Shown: positions 25,503 to 34,170, counted from the first letter of the stretch. The stretch is 48,357 nucleotides of DNA from an uncultured Acidobacteriota bacterium (GCA_902826605.1 CADEFM010000006.1:269960-318316); one strand, 5' to 3'. The notes: generated from the sequence alone by a model not told the origin. Program-made: numbers and translations.

Positions 25503-25955
25503 ATGCAAAACCACGTCAAGAGCACGCTTTCCGACTTTTTCAAAGAATCCGACACGCAATTGGGAGTGTTTTATCCCAAGCACTACGTCATTGCCGTCTT
25601 TCGCAATCTTGCGGCGGCTCAGCAGGCAGCGGCCACTCTGCAGCTGGCCGGCTTCGCGGGAGACGAGGTGACGGCCGTTGCGGGCACGGAGATCATCCAA
25701 CTGGCTGAGGAAAACACAGGGTTGGGACCACTCATCATGCAGGAACTATCCCGCTTCTTTGCGACCGAACAGATGTCGACGGACAAAGATCTGGAATGGG
25801 CCCACGCCGGGGCGGGTTTTGTAGCGGTGCATTGTCCGACGGAGGAATCCAAGCAAGAGGCCTGGGCAGCGCTAAGCCGCGAGGGTCCCATGGCTGCCCG
25901 ATACTACAGTAACGCTGGAGTGGAGCATCTGGCAGGCGATTTCACAACCAATTAA
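25503..25955 (+). CDS. Orphan stress-cluster protein
   Basis: From ATG at 25503 the product is 150 residues. The centre reads YVIAVFRNLAAAQQAAATLQLAGF then DEVTAVAGTEIIQL, a beta-alpha-beta pattern reminiscent of small general-stress proteins that sense or bind a ligand through a ferredoxin-like fold, and later GAGFVAVHCPTEESKQEAWAAL repeats the theme. No family is assigned. It precedes the csbD-like and DUF3309-like genes on the same strand with 38 bp to the first, so a shared stress transcript is likely. Confidence 0.75.
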   Translation: MQNHVKSTLSDFFKESDTQLGVFYPKHYVIAVFRNLAAAQQAAATLQLAGFAGDEVTAVAGTEIIQLAEENTGLGPLIMQELSRFFATEQMSTDKDLEWAHAGAGFVAVHCPTEESKQEAWAALSREGPMAARYYSNAGVEHLAGDFTTN

Positions 25956-25993
25956 ATGAATTCCGAGCCGTAAAACTGAGGAGAAAAGAGACC

Positions 25994-26173
25994 ATGAAAA
26001 CCAGCACGCAGGATCAAGTAAAAGGAACCATTGAGGAATTGAAGGGAAAGGCAAAAGAGAAGGTCGGGAAAGCAGCCAACGATCCCGACATGGAAGCTGA
26101 AGGGCAAGATCAACAAGTGGCAGGTAAGGTTCTAAAGAAGGTTGGACAGATCAAGAAAGTGTTCGGCAAGTAA
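25994..26173 (+). CDS. CsbD-family stress protein
   Basis: A 59-residue hydrophilic protein: MKTSTQDQVKGTIEELKGKA then KEKVGKAANDPDMEAEGQ and KVLKKVGQIKKVFGK. This is the CsbD pattern of tandem lysine-rich amphipathic helices around KGxxxExxGKxxxxxGxxxxD. CsbD-like proteins are among the most strongly induced stress genes in many bacteria, controlled by sigma-B in Bacillus; the molecular role is unknown. The site GAGGAGAAAAGAG sits just upstream. It lies between the 150-residue orphan and the DUF3309-like gene, only 14 bp before the latter. Confidence 0.9.
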   Translation: MKTSTQDQVKGTIEELKGKAKEKVGKAANDPDMEAEGQDQQVAGKVLKKVGQIKKVFGK

Positions 26174-26187
26174 GGGAGAGGAAAAAC

Positions 26188-26346
26188 ATGCTCATTCTGC
26201 TGATTATTTTGCTTCTTGTATTCGGCGCCGGTGGGGGATTCTACGGTCATAGCCGCTGGGGTACCGGAGGCGGGGCTGGCGTTGGGCTAGGTACGGTGCT
26301 AGTCATTCTTCTGATCGCCTATATGACCGGTGTATTACGGGCTTGA
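26188..26346 (+). CDS. DUF3309-like membrane miniprotein
   Basis: A 52-residue protein with two short hydrophobic helices (LILLIILLLVFGAG and TVLVILLIAYMTG) joined by a Gly-rich turn carrying HSRWG. The layout matches DUF3309 miniproteins, in which the same turn reads HSRxWGY. Function is unknown; such genes often travel with csbD and other stress genes, as here. A GGGAGAGG site (26174-26181) is well placed 6 bp before the ATG. A strong hairpin 13 bp after the stop probably ends the transcript. Confidence 0.75.
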   Translation: MLILLIILLLVFGAGGGFYGHSRWGTGGGAGVGLGTVLVILLIAYMTGVLRA

Positions 26347-26359
26347 CGCTATGCTGGCG

Positions 26360-26384
26360 GCGGCTGCGGAGTATCCGCAGCCGC
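26360..26384. terminator. Perfect hairpin between convergent genes, probable terminator
   Basis: GCGGCTGCGGA and its exact complement TCCGCAGCCGC are separated by GTA, giving an 11-bp GC-rich stem with a 3-base loop. It sits between the stop of the DUF3309-like gene (26346) and the stop of the convergent receiver gene (26404), as a two-way terminator would. No T-run follows on either strand, so it is not a textbook intrinsic terminator. Confidence 0.55.
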
Positions 26385-26403
26385 TGATCGGAATGGAATG
26401 CGA

Positions 26404-26802
26404 TTACGAGTGCAAGAGTTGCATCTCGTGCAGTTCGGTTAGTAATAACTCCCGCGTGCTGCGGAGCAAGTCATGCCGCCGAAAAGGTTTCGATAGGAAG
26501 GCGCGATTGGGACTTTTCAGGTCCTTTGCCAGCGCTCCATCCGCTGCGGAGCCCGACACGTACAAGACCTTCAATCCGTCCTGCAGACGGGAACACTCGC
26601 GCGCTAATTCCACCCCGGACATGCCAGGCATGTTGTAATCTGTGACTAACATCTCAATCGGAGGCTTGGCTTGACGGAAGGCTTTCAAGGCCTCCTCGCC
26701 ATTGCCGGCGGCAAGTACTTCATATCCGTCCCTCTCAAGAATCGTATACAGGGAATTTCGAATTGAGGTGTCGTCATCCACCAGCAGTATTCTTGCCGCC
26801 AT
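26404..26802 (-). CDS. Stand-alone response regulator receiver (CheY-like)
   Basis: The 132-residue product is a single receiver domain with no output domain. The acidic pocket is D10/D11 (LLVDDDTS), the phosphorylated residue is D55 (VTDYNMPG), and the switch residues are S83 (YVSGS) and K105 (LSKPF). It signals by protein contact, for example in a phosphorelay or by docking on a kinase. A large hybrid kinase is encoded 350 bp upstream on the same strand and is the natural partner, although a divergent small gene lies between them. Confidence 0.95.
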   Translation of the reverse strand: MAARILLVDDDTSIRNSLYTILERDGYEVLAAGNGEEALKAFRQAKPPIEMLVTDYNMPGMSGVELARECSRLQDGLKVLYVSGSAADGALAKDLKSPNRAFLSKPFRRHDLLRSTRELLLTELHEMQLLHS

Positions 26803-26955
26803 ACCCTCGCCCTCCGGATAGGCCCTTCTAATTGCACGAAAGGGGCCGAAGTCGGTTTTGAAGAAGGCTTGAGATAGGCGCTCGGAAGATGATGACTATC
26901 GGGCGTCGCGCTGACCGCATACGGACAAACGCGGTACATTTGAGGAGAGGCTCCA

Positions 26956-27144
26956 TTGGCAAAACAAAAAACGGCAGAAAAGACAGAAACGGCAGCAACA
27001 GCAGCAAGTGTGGAAGCTGCCCCCGCTGGGGCCAAACCGGCTACTCTCTCCTTGAAGAAAGGGAAGCTGCTTCCCAAAAATAAGTCCCGCCTGCCCCGGC
27101 GGCAAAAGAAAGCTCAGCAGAAGGCAGCAGCAGGCAGGCTCTAA
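26956..27144 (+). CDS. Tiny Lys/Ala-rich basic protein
   Basis: The 62-residue product starts with TTG at 26956, set 5 bp behind GAGGAGAGG (26942-26950), a strong ribosome binding site that supports this start. The first half is Ala/Thr/Glu rich (EKTETAATAASVEAAPAGA); the second is strongly basic (LKKGKLLPKNKSRLPRRQKK then AQQKAAAGRL). This resembles the tails of histone-H1-like bacterial proteins, so nucleic-acid binding is a reasonable guess. It sits head-on against the hybrid kinase gene, with 6 bp between stop codons. No family is recognised. Confidence 0.6.
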   Translation: MAKQKTAEKTETAATAASVEAAPAGAKPATLSLKKGKLLPKNKSRLPRRQKKAQQKAAAGRL

Positions 27145-27150
27145 TCCGCC

Positions 27151-30100
27151 TCATCGTCCGACGCTAGGCAAGCTGAAGGAAAACGTCGCCCCGTGGTCTT
27201 CCCCTTGGCTTTCCCCCCAAATGCGGCCGCCATAGCGTTCGACGATGCGTTTTGCGATCGCGAGGCCCAAGCCGGTACCGGGATACGCATCTTTGTGCAG
27301 GCGCTTGAACAAGCCGAATATCCGAAGCGCATGATGGGGGTGGAAGCCGATGCCGTTGTCGATGACGCTCACGATCCATTCTCCATCTTTCTCTGCCGCT
27401 TTAATTTCGATGTGAGGCGTGCAGTTCGGCGATCTGTATTTCAGGGCGTTCGACAGCAGATTCTGAAAAACCAGAGCCAATTGCTTTTCATCACCCCACA
27501 CTATAGGTAAGGGATCCCGCCGTAAGATGGCTGCGGTTTCGTCCATGGGAACTCGCAGCACTGAAAGCGCCTCATCCAGCGATTGATTCAGATCCGCTGC
27601 GCGCGCCTCTTCCTGATCCTGGTGAACCACTCGCGAGTAGTTCAGCAGATCCTTGATCAGTTCTTCCATCCGGTGAACGCCCCGGTGCACGAACTCCGCA
27701 TATTGCGCGGTTTTCGGGTCGCTGCGAAATCCATCGCCCCTCAGCAGCAATTGCGTGTAGATATTCACCATGCGGAGCGGCTCCTGCAAATCATGGCTCG
27801 CGACATAGGCGAACTCTTCGAGTTCCTGGTTTGCTTTGGTCAATTCCTCGTTCTTACGCTGCAATTGTTCTTCGGCGGCTTTGCGCTCCGTCACGTCCAC
27901 GATGACGCCGACCACACGCTGCACATGGCCCGCCTCATCGGTAATGGCGGTGGCGCGTTCCTCCAGCCAAGCAGTCTCTCCCGTGTCTGCTCGTCGAATG
28001 CGAAATTCAGAGTGATACGATCCGCCATGCAGCCTTACCTGATCGAACTTGGACCGGTGCGCGGGTTCATCTTCGGAGTGCACAAGCTTAAAACCCTCGG
28101 CCGAGGTTGGAACGACGCCGCCGAAGATGCTCCGCATGTCACCGGCCCCAAATACGGCGTCCTGAACGGGATCCCACTCCCACGCGAACATGCGGCTGCT
28201 CTCCAGGGCGAGTCCGAGCCTCAGCTCACTGAGCCTCCGGGCTTGATCCGCCTGCCGCCGCATCCTGGCAAGCGAGAGATGCGCTTCCACGCGCGCCAGT
28301 AGTTCGCGTGCCGTAAATGGTTTCACCAGATAATCGTCTGCGCCGGCGTCAAGACCCTCCACTCGCGACTCCTCCCCCGCACGTGCGGAAAGAAGAATGA
28401 TGGGAATTGTTTTCGTGCTCTCATTGGCGCGAAGGGCGCGAAGCAAGCCGAAGCCGTCGAGCACCGGCATCATCACGTCGGTCAGCACCAAGTCCGGCGC
28501 ATGAGTGTGCAGAGCGGCAAGCGCCTCTGCACCGTTGGCGACCGGCAGCACTTCGTAACGGGCGCTCAGCAACCGTTGCACATAGTTCCGCATATCCGCG
28601 TTGTCATCCGCGAGCAGGACGCGGCTGCGTGCGGAACTGCTGCCCTTGGGCTCCTGAAGCGCGACTAAAGCGCCGCTTTCATCCGTGGCGCCCGCCGGAA
28701 GCCAATGGAGAACTTCGTCGACATAGGTGTCCGTGTGGATTCCGATAGAGTGGAGCGCTGGTTCGCTTTCGACGCGGTCCGTTGGTAAATGATTCGACCC
28801 ATAGGGCATGGAGACGGTGAAGGTCGATCCCTGCCCGTGCGTGCTGGCGACCGCAACCGTGCCTCCGTGCAATTTAACCAACTCTTGCACTAACGCCAGA
28901 CCAATCCCGGTACCTTCGTGGGTCCGGCCATGGGTTCCCTCCACACGGTGAAACCGTTCAAACAGGTGGGGGAGTTCATTTTCCGGGATGCCCACGCCGG
29001 TATCGGTCACCGAAAGTTCAGCGGCGTTAACGCAGTCTGCCAAGCGTATGCTGACGGAACCCTCCATGGTGTATTTGAATGCGTTTGACAGAAGGTTCAG
29101 AACCACCTTCTCCCACATTTCGCGATCCACGTAAACGGCACGCGAGAGCGGCTGGCAATCGACCACAAAATTTAGGCCGGCGCGCTGCATCGCGGAGCGG
29201 AAGCTGGACGCCAATTCTCCCGTAAGCGTCCCGAGATCCGTCGGCTGATAGCTGGCCTGCGTGCGGCCTGCCTCAATGCGCGAGAAGTCGAGCAACGTAT
29301 TCACCAGCCGCTGCAACCGCAACCCGCCCCGGTGCACTACTTCCAGCAATTGCCGGTTTTCTGGAGGCAGTTCCGAGTTTGGCCGGGCGAGCAGGTCTTC
29401 CACCGGCCCCAACATAAGCGTCAGAGGCGTTCGGAACTCATGGCTGACGTTTGAAAAGAACGCAGTCTTGGCGCGATCCAGCTCCGCGAGCGATTCGGCG
29501 CGGCGGCGCTCTGCTTCGTGGGTACGCGCACTCGCGATGCCTGCGGCCATTTGACCGGCAACCAGTTCGACAAATCCGGCGTAATCTTTGTCGTAGCGCC
29601 GGTAAGGATTGAGGCCAACCACCAGAAACCCGGCGGGACGATCATAAGCCTGTTGCTTGATCGGGACAATCGCGGCGTGCGTAGGGGATTTCTCCCAAGC
29701 GCCTGCTGGCAGAGGTACGGCTATGTTACTACAATCCATCACTCGTGAAAGGGCGCGATGGAGCATGTCATGCGCGGGCCAGATCGCGTGCGGGCCGGAA
29801 GGAACAAGTGGGGGAGCGACCGGGTGTCCCTCTTCGATACCCGTCGCGCACATCAGCCGCGCCTGATCCTGAGCGTCGAACAAATACGTGAGTGTGAACG
29901 GAAGGTCCTTCGCGTTTTGCCGAAGCTGCTTCTGTATCGCGCTCAGCACCTCCGTTTCCGTAATAGCCGTGGCAAGACCCGATGCGAGATCGCGAAGCGT
30001 CGCCATGCGCCGCTCGGCGATGACACGCTCGGTTTCTTCCGTGACCACGCACAGCATTCCGTTTACGTGTCCGTGGTCGTCCGAGAGAGGACTATAAGAG

Positions 30101-30600
30101 AAGGTATGGTAGGTCTCTTCCGGAAAACCGCTGCGTTCCAAAAAGAGCAGCAGCCCTTCGTCATAGGTTGCTTCTCCGATCGACAGCACGGTCTGAATGC
30201 GAGGGCCGACATCTCGCCAGATTTCGGCCCATACTTTGGCGGCCGGGTTACCCAGCGCCCAGGGATGCTTCAATCCGAGCGTGGGCCGATAGGCATCGTT
30301 ATAGAGGAACGTGAGTTCCGGCCCCCAGCCCATCCACATCGCATAGCGAGAGGTGAGAACGATGTTTACCACGCTGCGCAAGCTCTGTGGCCATAGATCC
30401 ATGGGGCCGAGCGGGGTCTTGGACCAATCGGTTTCCTTGACCAGAGTGGCAAGCTCGCCGCGGCGCGATACAACGGGTGGATCTCTCGGTGATTCCTGCT
30501 TCAGCGTAGGCGTCTCCCCGGTCCTGCCTGCTAAGGTTTGCGCGGTCTCTGCGCGAAGGACCCTACAGTGTTGCCCAATTTTGCCACAATAACGAATCAA
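27151..30600 (-). CDS. Hybrid sensor kinase with two kinase cores and an internal receiver
   Basis: The 1149-residue protein reads: PAS-like sensor (about 45-195), GAF (about 210-365), first DHp with H387 (SNVSHEFRTP) and ATPase (N box NLLSNAFKYT, G1 DTGVGIP, G2 GTGIGLAL), receiver with D708 (LTDVMMP), PAS (about 800-900), second DHp with H936 (ASHDLQEPLRM) of the phytochrome-kinase type, and a second ATPase ending GTGLGLAIAKRIVE. No membrane span is seen, so sensing is cytoplasmic. The TTG start at 30600 is uncertain; the first ~45 residues look unconserved. The receiver gene lies just downstream on the same strand. Confidence 0.93.
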   Translation of the reverse strand: MIRYCGKIGQHCRVLRAETAQTLAGRTGETPTLKQESPRDPPVVSRRGELATLVKETDWSKTPLGPMDLWPQSLRSVVNIVLTSRYAMWMGWGPELTFLYNDAYRPTLGLKHPWALGNPAAKVWAEIWRDVGPRIQTVLSIGEATYDEGLLLFLERSGFPEETYHTFSYSPLSDDHGHVNGMLCVVTEETERVIAERRMATLRDLASGLATAITETEVLSAIQKQLRQNAKDLPFTLTYLFDAQDQARLMCATGIEEGHPVAPPLVPSGPHAIWPAHDMLHRALSRVMDCSNIAVPLPAGAWEKSPTHAAIVPIKQQAYDRPAGFLVVGLNPYRRYDKDYAGFVELVAGQMAAGIASARTHEAERRRAESLAELDRAKTAFFSNVSHEFRTPLTLMLGPVEDLLARPNSELPPENRQLLEVVHRGGLRLQRLVNTLLDFSRIEAGRTQASYQPTDLGTLTGELASSFRSAMQRAGLNFVVDCQPLSRAVYVDREMWEKVVLNLLSNAFKYTMEGSVSIRLADCVNAAELSVTDTGVGIPENELPHLFERFHRVEGTHGRTHEGTGIGLALVQELVKLHGGTVAVASTHGQGSTFTVSMPYGSNHLPTDRVESEPALHSIGIHTDTYVDEVLHWLPAGATDESGALVALQEPKGSSSARSRVLLADDNADMRNYVQRLLSARYEVLPVANGAEALAALHTHAPDLVLTDVMMPVLDGFGLLRALRANESTKTIPIILLSARAGEESRVEGLDAGADDYLVKPFTARELLARVEAHLSLARMRRQADQARRLSELRLGLALESSRMFAWEWDPVQDAVFGAGDMRSIFGGVVPTSAEGFKLVHSEDEPAHRSKFDQVRLHGGSYHSEFRIRRADTGETAWLEERATAITDEAGHVQRVVGVIVDVTERKAAEEQLQRKNEELTKANQELEEFAYVASHDLQEPLRMVNIYTQLLLRGDGFRSDPKTAQYAEFVHRGVHRMEELIKDLLNYSRVVHQDQEEARAADLNQSLDEALSVLRVPMDETAAILRRDPLPIVWGDEKQLALVFQNLLSNALKYRSPNCTPHIEIKAAEKDGEWIVSVIDNGIGFHPHHALRIFGLFKRLHKDAYPGTGLGLAIAKRIVERYGGRIWGESQGEDHGATFSFSLPSVGR

Positions 30601-30710
30601 GGAGCAATCTAACGTCCGGCCGAGACGTGTTTCCCGGATTCCGGGGCGCGCTCGGGGAAAGTCTTTGATAAGCTGGTGCGGTTGCGATTGTCATTCACGG
30701 GAGACCGGCT

Positions 30711-32369
30711 ATGAAAAATGTTTGGCTCTGTATTCCGCTGGCCGCTTTCTGGGCGGCGCTGGGATCGTCTCAAACGGCGGAGGAACTGATCAACGACGGA
30801 CGGAATACCGAAAACGTCACAACGCACAGCATGGGCTATGACCGGAAAAGCTATAGCCCTCTCGCTCAGATCAATAAATCCAACGTCAAGCGGCTGGTAC
30901 CCCTCTGGAACACCAGCGTGATGAACGACCAGGGAGAACTGGCGGCGCCGGTGATTTACAACGGTGTAATGTATGTAATCAACGGCAAGTGGACCTTCGC
31001 CATCGACGTGGAAACCGGGCGGCAGATCTGGCGTGTGCCGGTGAAGCTCGAAGATCGAGTCCAGCGGGCCGGCTATAACCGCGGCGCGCCGGCGATCTAT
31101 AACGGCAGGCTATTTCGTGTGACCGTTGACAACCATCTGCTCGCGCTCGATATGAAAACCGGCGAACAGCTGTGGAACCAGAAATTCGCGGACGCCAGTG
31201 ACGGCTACTACGCCACGAGCGCCCCGATCATCGCCAATGGCGTGCTGATTTCGGGAGTAGCCGGCGGCGAGTCCACCACACGCGGGTTTTTGGACGGCTG
31301 GGATCCCAGTACCGGCAAGAAACTGTGGCGCAGATATACGATTCCGGCGCCCGGCGAGCCCGGTTCGGAGACGTGGCCGAAGGGCACCGACGCCTGGACG
31401 CAGGGCGGCGCTCCCACGTGGCGCTCGGGTTCATACGATCCGCAACTCGATCTGGTGTATTGGGGCACGGGCAACGCCGAACCGTACGATCCACGGCCGC
31501 GCGGGGGCCTCGATAGTTTGTATACATCGAGCGTGCTTGCCATTCGTCCGAAGACGGGTGAGATCGCTTGCTACTACCAATACACTCCCAACGACGTATA
31601 CGACGTGGATGGCACGGACGAAAATGTGCTGGCCGATATCCAGGTGAATGGACAGCCGCGAAAAGTGATGATTCAGCTGAACAAGAATGGCTTCATGTAT
31701 ACGCTGGACCGCACCAATTGCAAGCTGATTGCGGCGCACGCGTTCGTGAAGGTAAATTGGGCGTCGCATATCGACATGGCAACGGGCCGTCCGGTATTGA
31801 CGGACATCATCAAGCGTTTTCAAGCCGGCGAAGAAGTGGAGATATGGCCCTCGCGCGGCACCAACGCGGTGCCCGTTGCGTTCAATCCGAATACGGGCCT
31901 GATCTACGCGAGCACGTGGAATATCCCCCGCATCCAGCAAATCGCGAAGCCGAGGCCGATTGTGATCGGCGCGGTCTCGACAGGCGTTAACAGCAGGGCT
32001 CCGGAAATCAAACCGGGGGATGTGCTGGGTCACTTTACGGCGATCCATCCCGTTACGGGCGTGAAGAAATGGGAAATTCCGCTAACCGATTTCCCCAGTT
32101 CAGCGGGCATGCTGGCGACCGGAGGCGGCCTGCTGTTTACCGGTAAATTGTCGGGCGAGTTTCTTGCGCTCGACGAGAACACCGGCCAGACGCTATGGCA
32201 ATTCAAGACGGGATCGAGCGTGAATTCGACGGCCATTACCTTTACGCACAAGGGCCGCCAGTATGTGACGATCGCGTCCGGGCTGGGCGGCAGTCTGGCC
32301 CCTCGCTACGCGGGGACGAAAGTGCCAACGGGCGGTTCGGTGTGGACTTTCGCGTTGATGCCTGAATAG
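30711..32369 (+). CDS. PQQ-dependent alcohol dehydrogenase-like quinoprotein
   Basis: The 552-residue exported beta-propeller has a signal peptide (MKNVWLCIPLAAFWAALGSS) and the methanol/ethanol quinoprotein pattern. Metal and catalytic residues are visible: E187 (AGGEST), N255 (WGTGNAEP), D298 and a second acid D300 two residues on (VYDVDGTDENVL). The pair Asp-x-Asp is the mark of lanthanide-using XoxF-type enzymes, where calcium enzymes have Ala or another residue at the second place. The adjacent-cysteine disulfide usual near the active site is absent (QRAGYNRG in its place), and there is no C-terminal cytochrome c domain. It would oxidise an alcohol in the periplasm. No PQQ synthesis gene is nearby. 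Confidence 0.9.
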   Translation: MKNVWLCIPLAAFWAALGSSQTAEELINDGRNTENVTTHSMGYDRKSYSPLAQINKSNVKRLVPLWNTSVMNDQGELAAPVIYNGVMYVINGKWTFAIDVETGRQIWRVPVKLEDRVQRAGYNRGAPAIYNGRLFRVTVDNHLLALDMKTGEQLWNQKFADASDGYYATSAPIIANGVLISGVAGGESTTRGFLDGWDPSTGKKLWRRYTIPAPGEPGSETWPKGTDAWTQGGAPTWRSGSYDPQLDLVYWGTGNAEPYDPRPRGGLDSLYTSSVLAIRPKTGEIACYYQYTPNDVYDVDGTDENVLADIQVNGQPRKVMIQLNKNGFMYTLDRTNCKLIAAHAFVKVNWASHIDMATGRPVLTDIIKRFQAGEEVEIWPSRGTNAVPVAFNPNTGLIYASTWNIPRIQQIAKPRPIVIGAVSTGVNSRAPEIKPGDVLGHFTAIHPVTGVKKWEIPLTDFPSSAGMLATGGGLLFTGKLSGEFLALDENTGQTLWQFKTGSSVNSTAITFTHKGRQYVTIASGLGGSLAPRYAGTKVPTGGSVWTFALMPE

Positions 32370-32381
32370 CTGACGCAGCCG

Positions 32382-32753
32382 ATGGCGAAAAGCGATTTCA
32401 AGTCCGTGGACGAATACATCGCCTCGCGGCCGGAAGCCTTGGAACGCGTGCTTAAGCGAGTGCGAAGCACTATCCGCAAGGCCGTGCCCGAAGCCGAGGA
32501 GGTGATCTCCTATCAGATTCCCGCGTATAAACTGCGTGGAAGGCCAGTGCTATTTTTTGCCGGGTGGAAGCAACACTATTCGCTCTACCCCGCCACGGGT
32601 CGCATCAACGTGGTTCTCAAGGAAGAGCTTGCACCGTTCAAGGTCAGCAAGGGCACGCTCCGCTTTCTGCTGTCTGAGCCCGTACCCGTGAAGTTGATCG
32701 AACGTATCGCAAAGATTCGCGCCGAGGACGCCGCCGCCGATCAGCGCAAGTAA
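32382..32753 (+). CDS. DUF1801-family protein
   Basis: The 123-residue product matches DUF1801, the small YdhG-like fold: SVDEYIASRPEALERVLKRV at the start, EEVISYQIPAYKLRGRPVLF in the middle, and HYSLYPATG near residue 65. Family proteins have been proposed as iron chaperones, but the function is not established. It follows the quinoprotein after 12 bp on the same strand and overlaps the convergent DUF4010 gene by 13 bp at its end. Confidence 0.9.
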   Translation: MAKSDFKSVDEYIASRPEALERVLKRVRSTIRKAVPEAEEVISYQIPAYKLRGRPVLFFAGWKQHYSLYPATGRINVVLKEELAPFKVSKGTLRFLLSEPVPVKLIERIAKIRAEDAAADQRK

Positions 32754-33982
32754 GCAATACCCAGAGTGGTGGCGAGCGCCAGTAGTCCTAAACCCGATGC
32801 GGCGAGAACTCGGAAGCGTGCCCGGCCAACAACGATCGCGATTCCGAGTTTCAAGAAATTATTAGACAGGACTCCTACAGCCGTTGCCAGCGCCGCCGTT
32901 TCGACCTGATCGGCTGTGCCCGCGGCTTTGGCCATCGCAATGACGAGCGCATCCACATCGGTGAAGCCGAGCGTTGCGCCGGCTGCGATCAAACCGGTCT
33001 GGCCCCATCGGCGGCTGGCTGCACCGACTAAAAACAACACGACCTGGAACAAGACCGCCATTTGAAGGGCTGACCAGAACTGCAAAGGATTGACGGTTGT
33101 CTCTTCTTCCGATTCCGCCGGATGGGAACGGCGCATTCCGTACACGCAGAAGAAAATACCAACCAGCGCGGGTGCGATGATGAAAGGCGTCAACGAGCGT
33201 GCCAGCGCCGGATTCAGGATCGCGGCGGCGCCTGTCACGCGAAAATACAACATTGTGGACGCTGCCACCACGCCGAGCGCCAGCGGGGCCTGGGTCTTGG
33301 CGGAGCCTGCGCGCATCCGGGAAAAGGAAAGCGTCACGTTGGTGGAGGAAACCAGTCCTCCCAGGAGTCCGGCGACCACGTAGCCGCGGCCGCCTCCGAG
33401 AATCAGGCGGGCTATATAGGACAGAAAGCTGATTCCGGAGAATATGAGCACCATCGTCCACAATTCGCGCGGACGCACTCCGCCGAAGGGACCGTAGGGG
33501 CCTTCGGGCAGTATCGGAAGAATGACCACCGCCATGAGCGCGAAGCGGAATCCGGCTTTCAGGCCAGCATCGGGAATGCGCGCAATCAATGAATGCAGAC
33601 GCGATTTTTCCACCAGCAGCAGCGCTGTAATGACGACGATTCCGCTGGCGAGCGCCCACAGGCCGATTCCCGCGAGGACTCCGGAACCCAGCACGATCAT
33701 GGCGGCGACTTCGGTGGTGGCGTCCGCGTCGTGCCGGCTGGCGGTGACGTACCCGGCGACCACGAGTGCAACGGCTCCGATCAGAATTACAGTCGCTGGG
33801 AGCTGAAATCCGTTAGCCCACAGCCATCCGGCGATTCCGGCGAGTCCGCCGAGCAAGGTGAACGTTCGTATTCCGCCGAAGCGCGAGGCAGGTCCCGTGG
33901 CGTGCCCGGACCATTGCCGTTCCACGCCGACGGCGGCACCCCCGAGCGCGGCCATGGCGATGCCCAGCACGTCAACGGTCAC
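32741..33982 (-). CDS. MgtC/DUF4010 integral membrane protein
   Basis: The 413-residue protein has about eleven to twelve membrane spans. The first third resembles the MgtC/SapB fold (GIAMAALGGAAVGVERQWSG then FGGIRTFTLLGGLAGIAGW), with the conserved VGxERQ and GxRTFxL patterns; the rest matches DUF4010, including LLGGLVSSTNVTLSFSRM and LGFTDVDALVIAMA. MgtC-type proteins help cells cope with low magnesium or acid; the function of DUF4010 fusions is unknown. Convergent with DUF1801. Confidence 0.9.
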   Translation of the reverse strand: MTVDVLGIAMAALGGAAVGVERQWSGHATGPASRFGGIRTFTLLGGLAGIAGWLWANGFQLPATVILIGAVALVVAGYVTASRHDADATTEVAAMIVLGSGVLAGIGLWALASGIVVITALLLVEKSRLHSLIARIPDAGLKAGFRFALMAVVILPILPEGPYGPFGGVRPRELWTMVLIFSGISFLSYIARLILGGGRGYVVAGLLGGLVSSTNVTLSFSRMRAGSAKTQAPLALGVVAASTMLYFRVTGAAAILNPALARSLTPFIIAPALVGIFFCVYGMRRSHPAESEEETTVNPLQFWSALQMAVLFQVVLFLVGAASRRWGQTGLIAAGATLGFTDVDALVIAMAKAAGTADQVETAALATAVGVLSNNFLKLGIAIVVGRARFRVLAASGLGLLALATTLGIAYLR

Positions 33983-34129
33983 GTTTCATTGTAAGGGATG
34001 TGTAGAAGAAGAACGCCGCCAGGTGAGGGCCGGACCTTTGTCCCACCGGATCGATTCGGGTTTTCCGGCGAGCAGAGTGCTCACTACCATGCAACCAATT
34101 TGATAGCAATGACTTACAGGTATTTTTGT

Positions 34130-34156
34130 TTGACAAGAATCACGAAGAGTGATAAC
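34130..34156 (+). promoter_or_regulatory. Candidate promoter of the Phd/PIN operon
   Basis: TTGACA (34130-34135) and GATAAC (34151-34156) with a 15-bp spacer lie in the AT-rich region upstream of the antitoxin gene. The spacer is shorter than ideal, so the -10 assignment is uncertain. It sits just before the paired palindromes that probably bind the antitoxin. Confidence 0.4.
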
Positions 34157-34170
34157 GTGATTTAGAGCTG

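Noticed and set aside
27583..28302. 239-residue plus-strand frame
   Set aside because: Antisense to the hybrid kinase.
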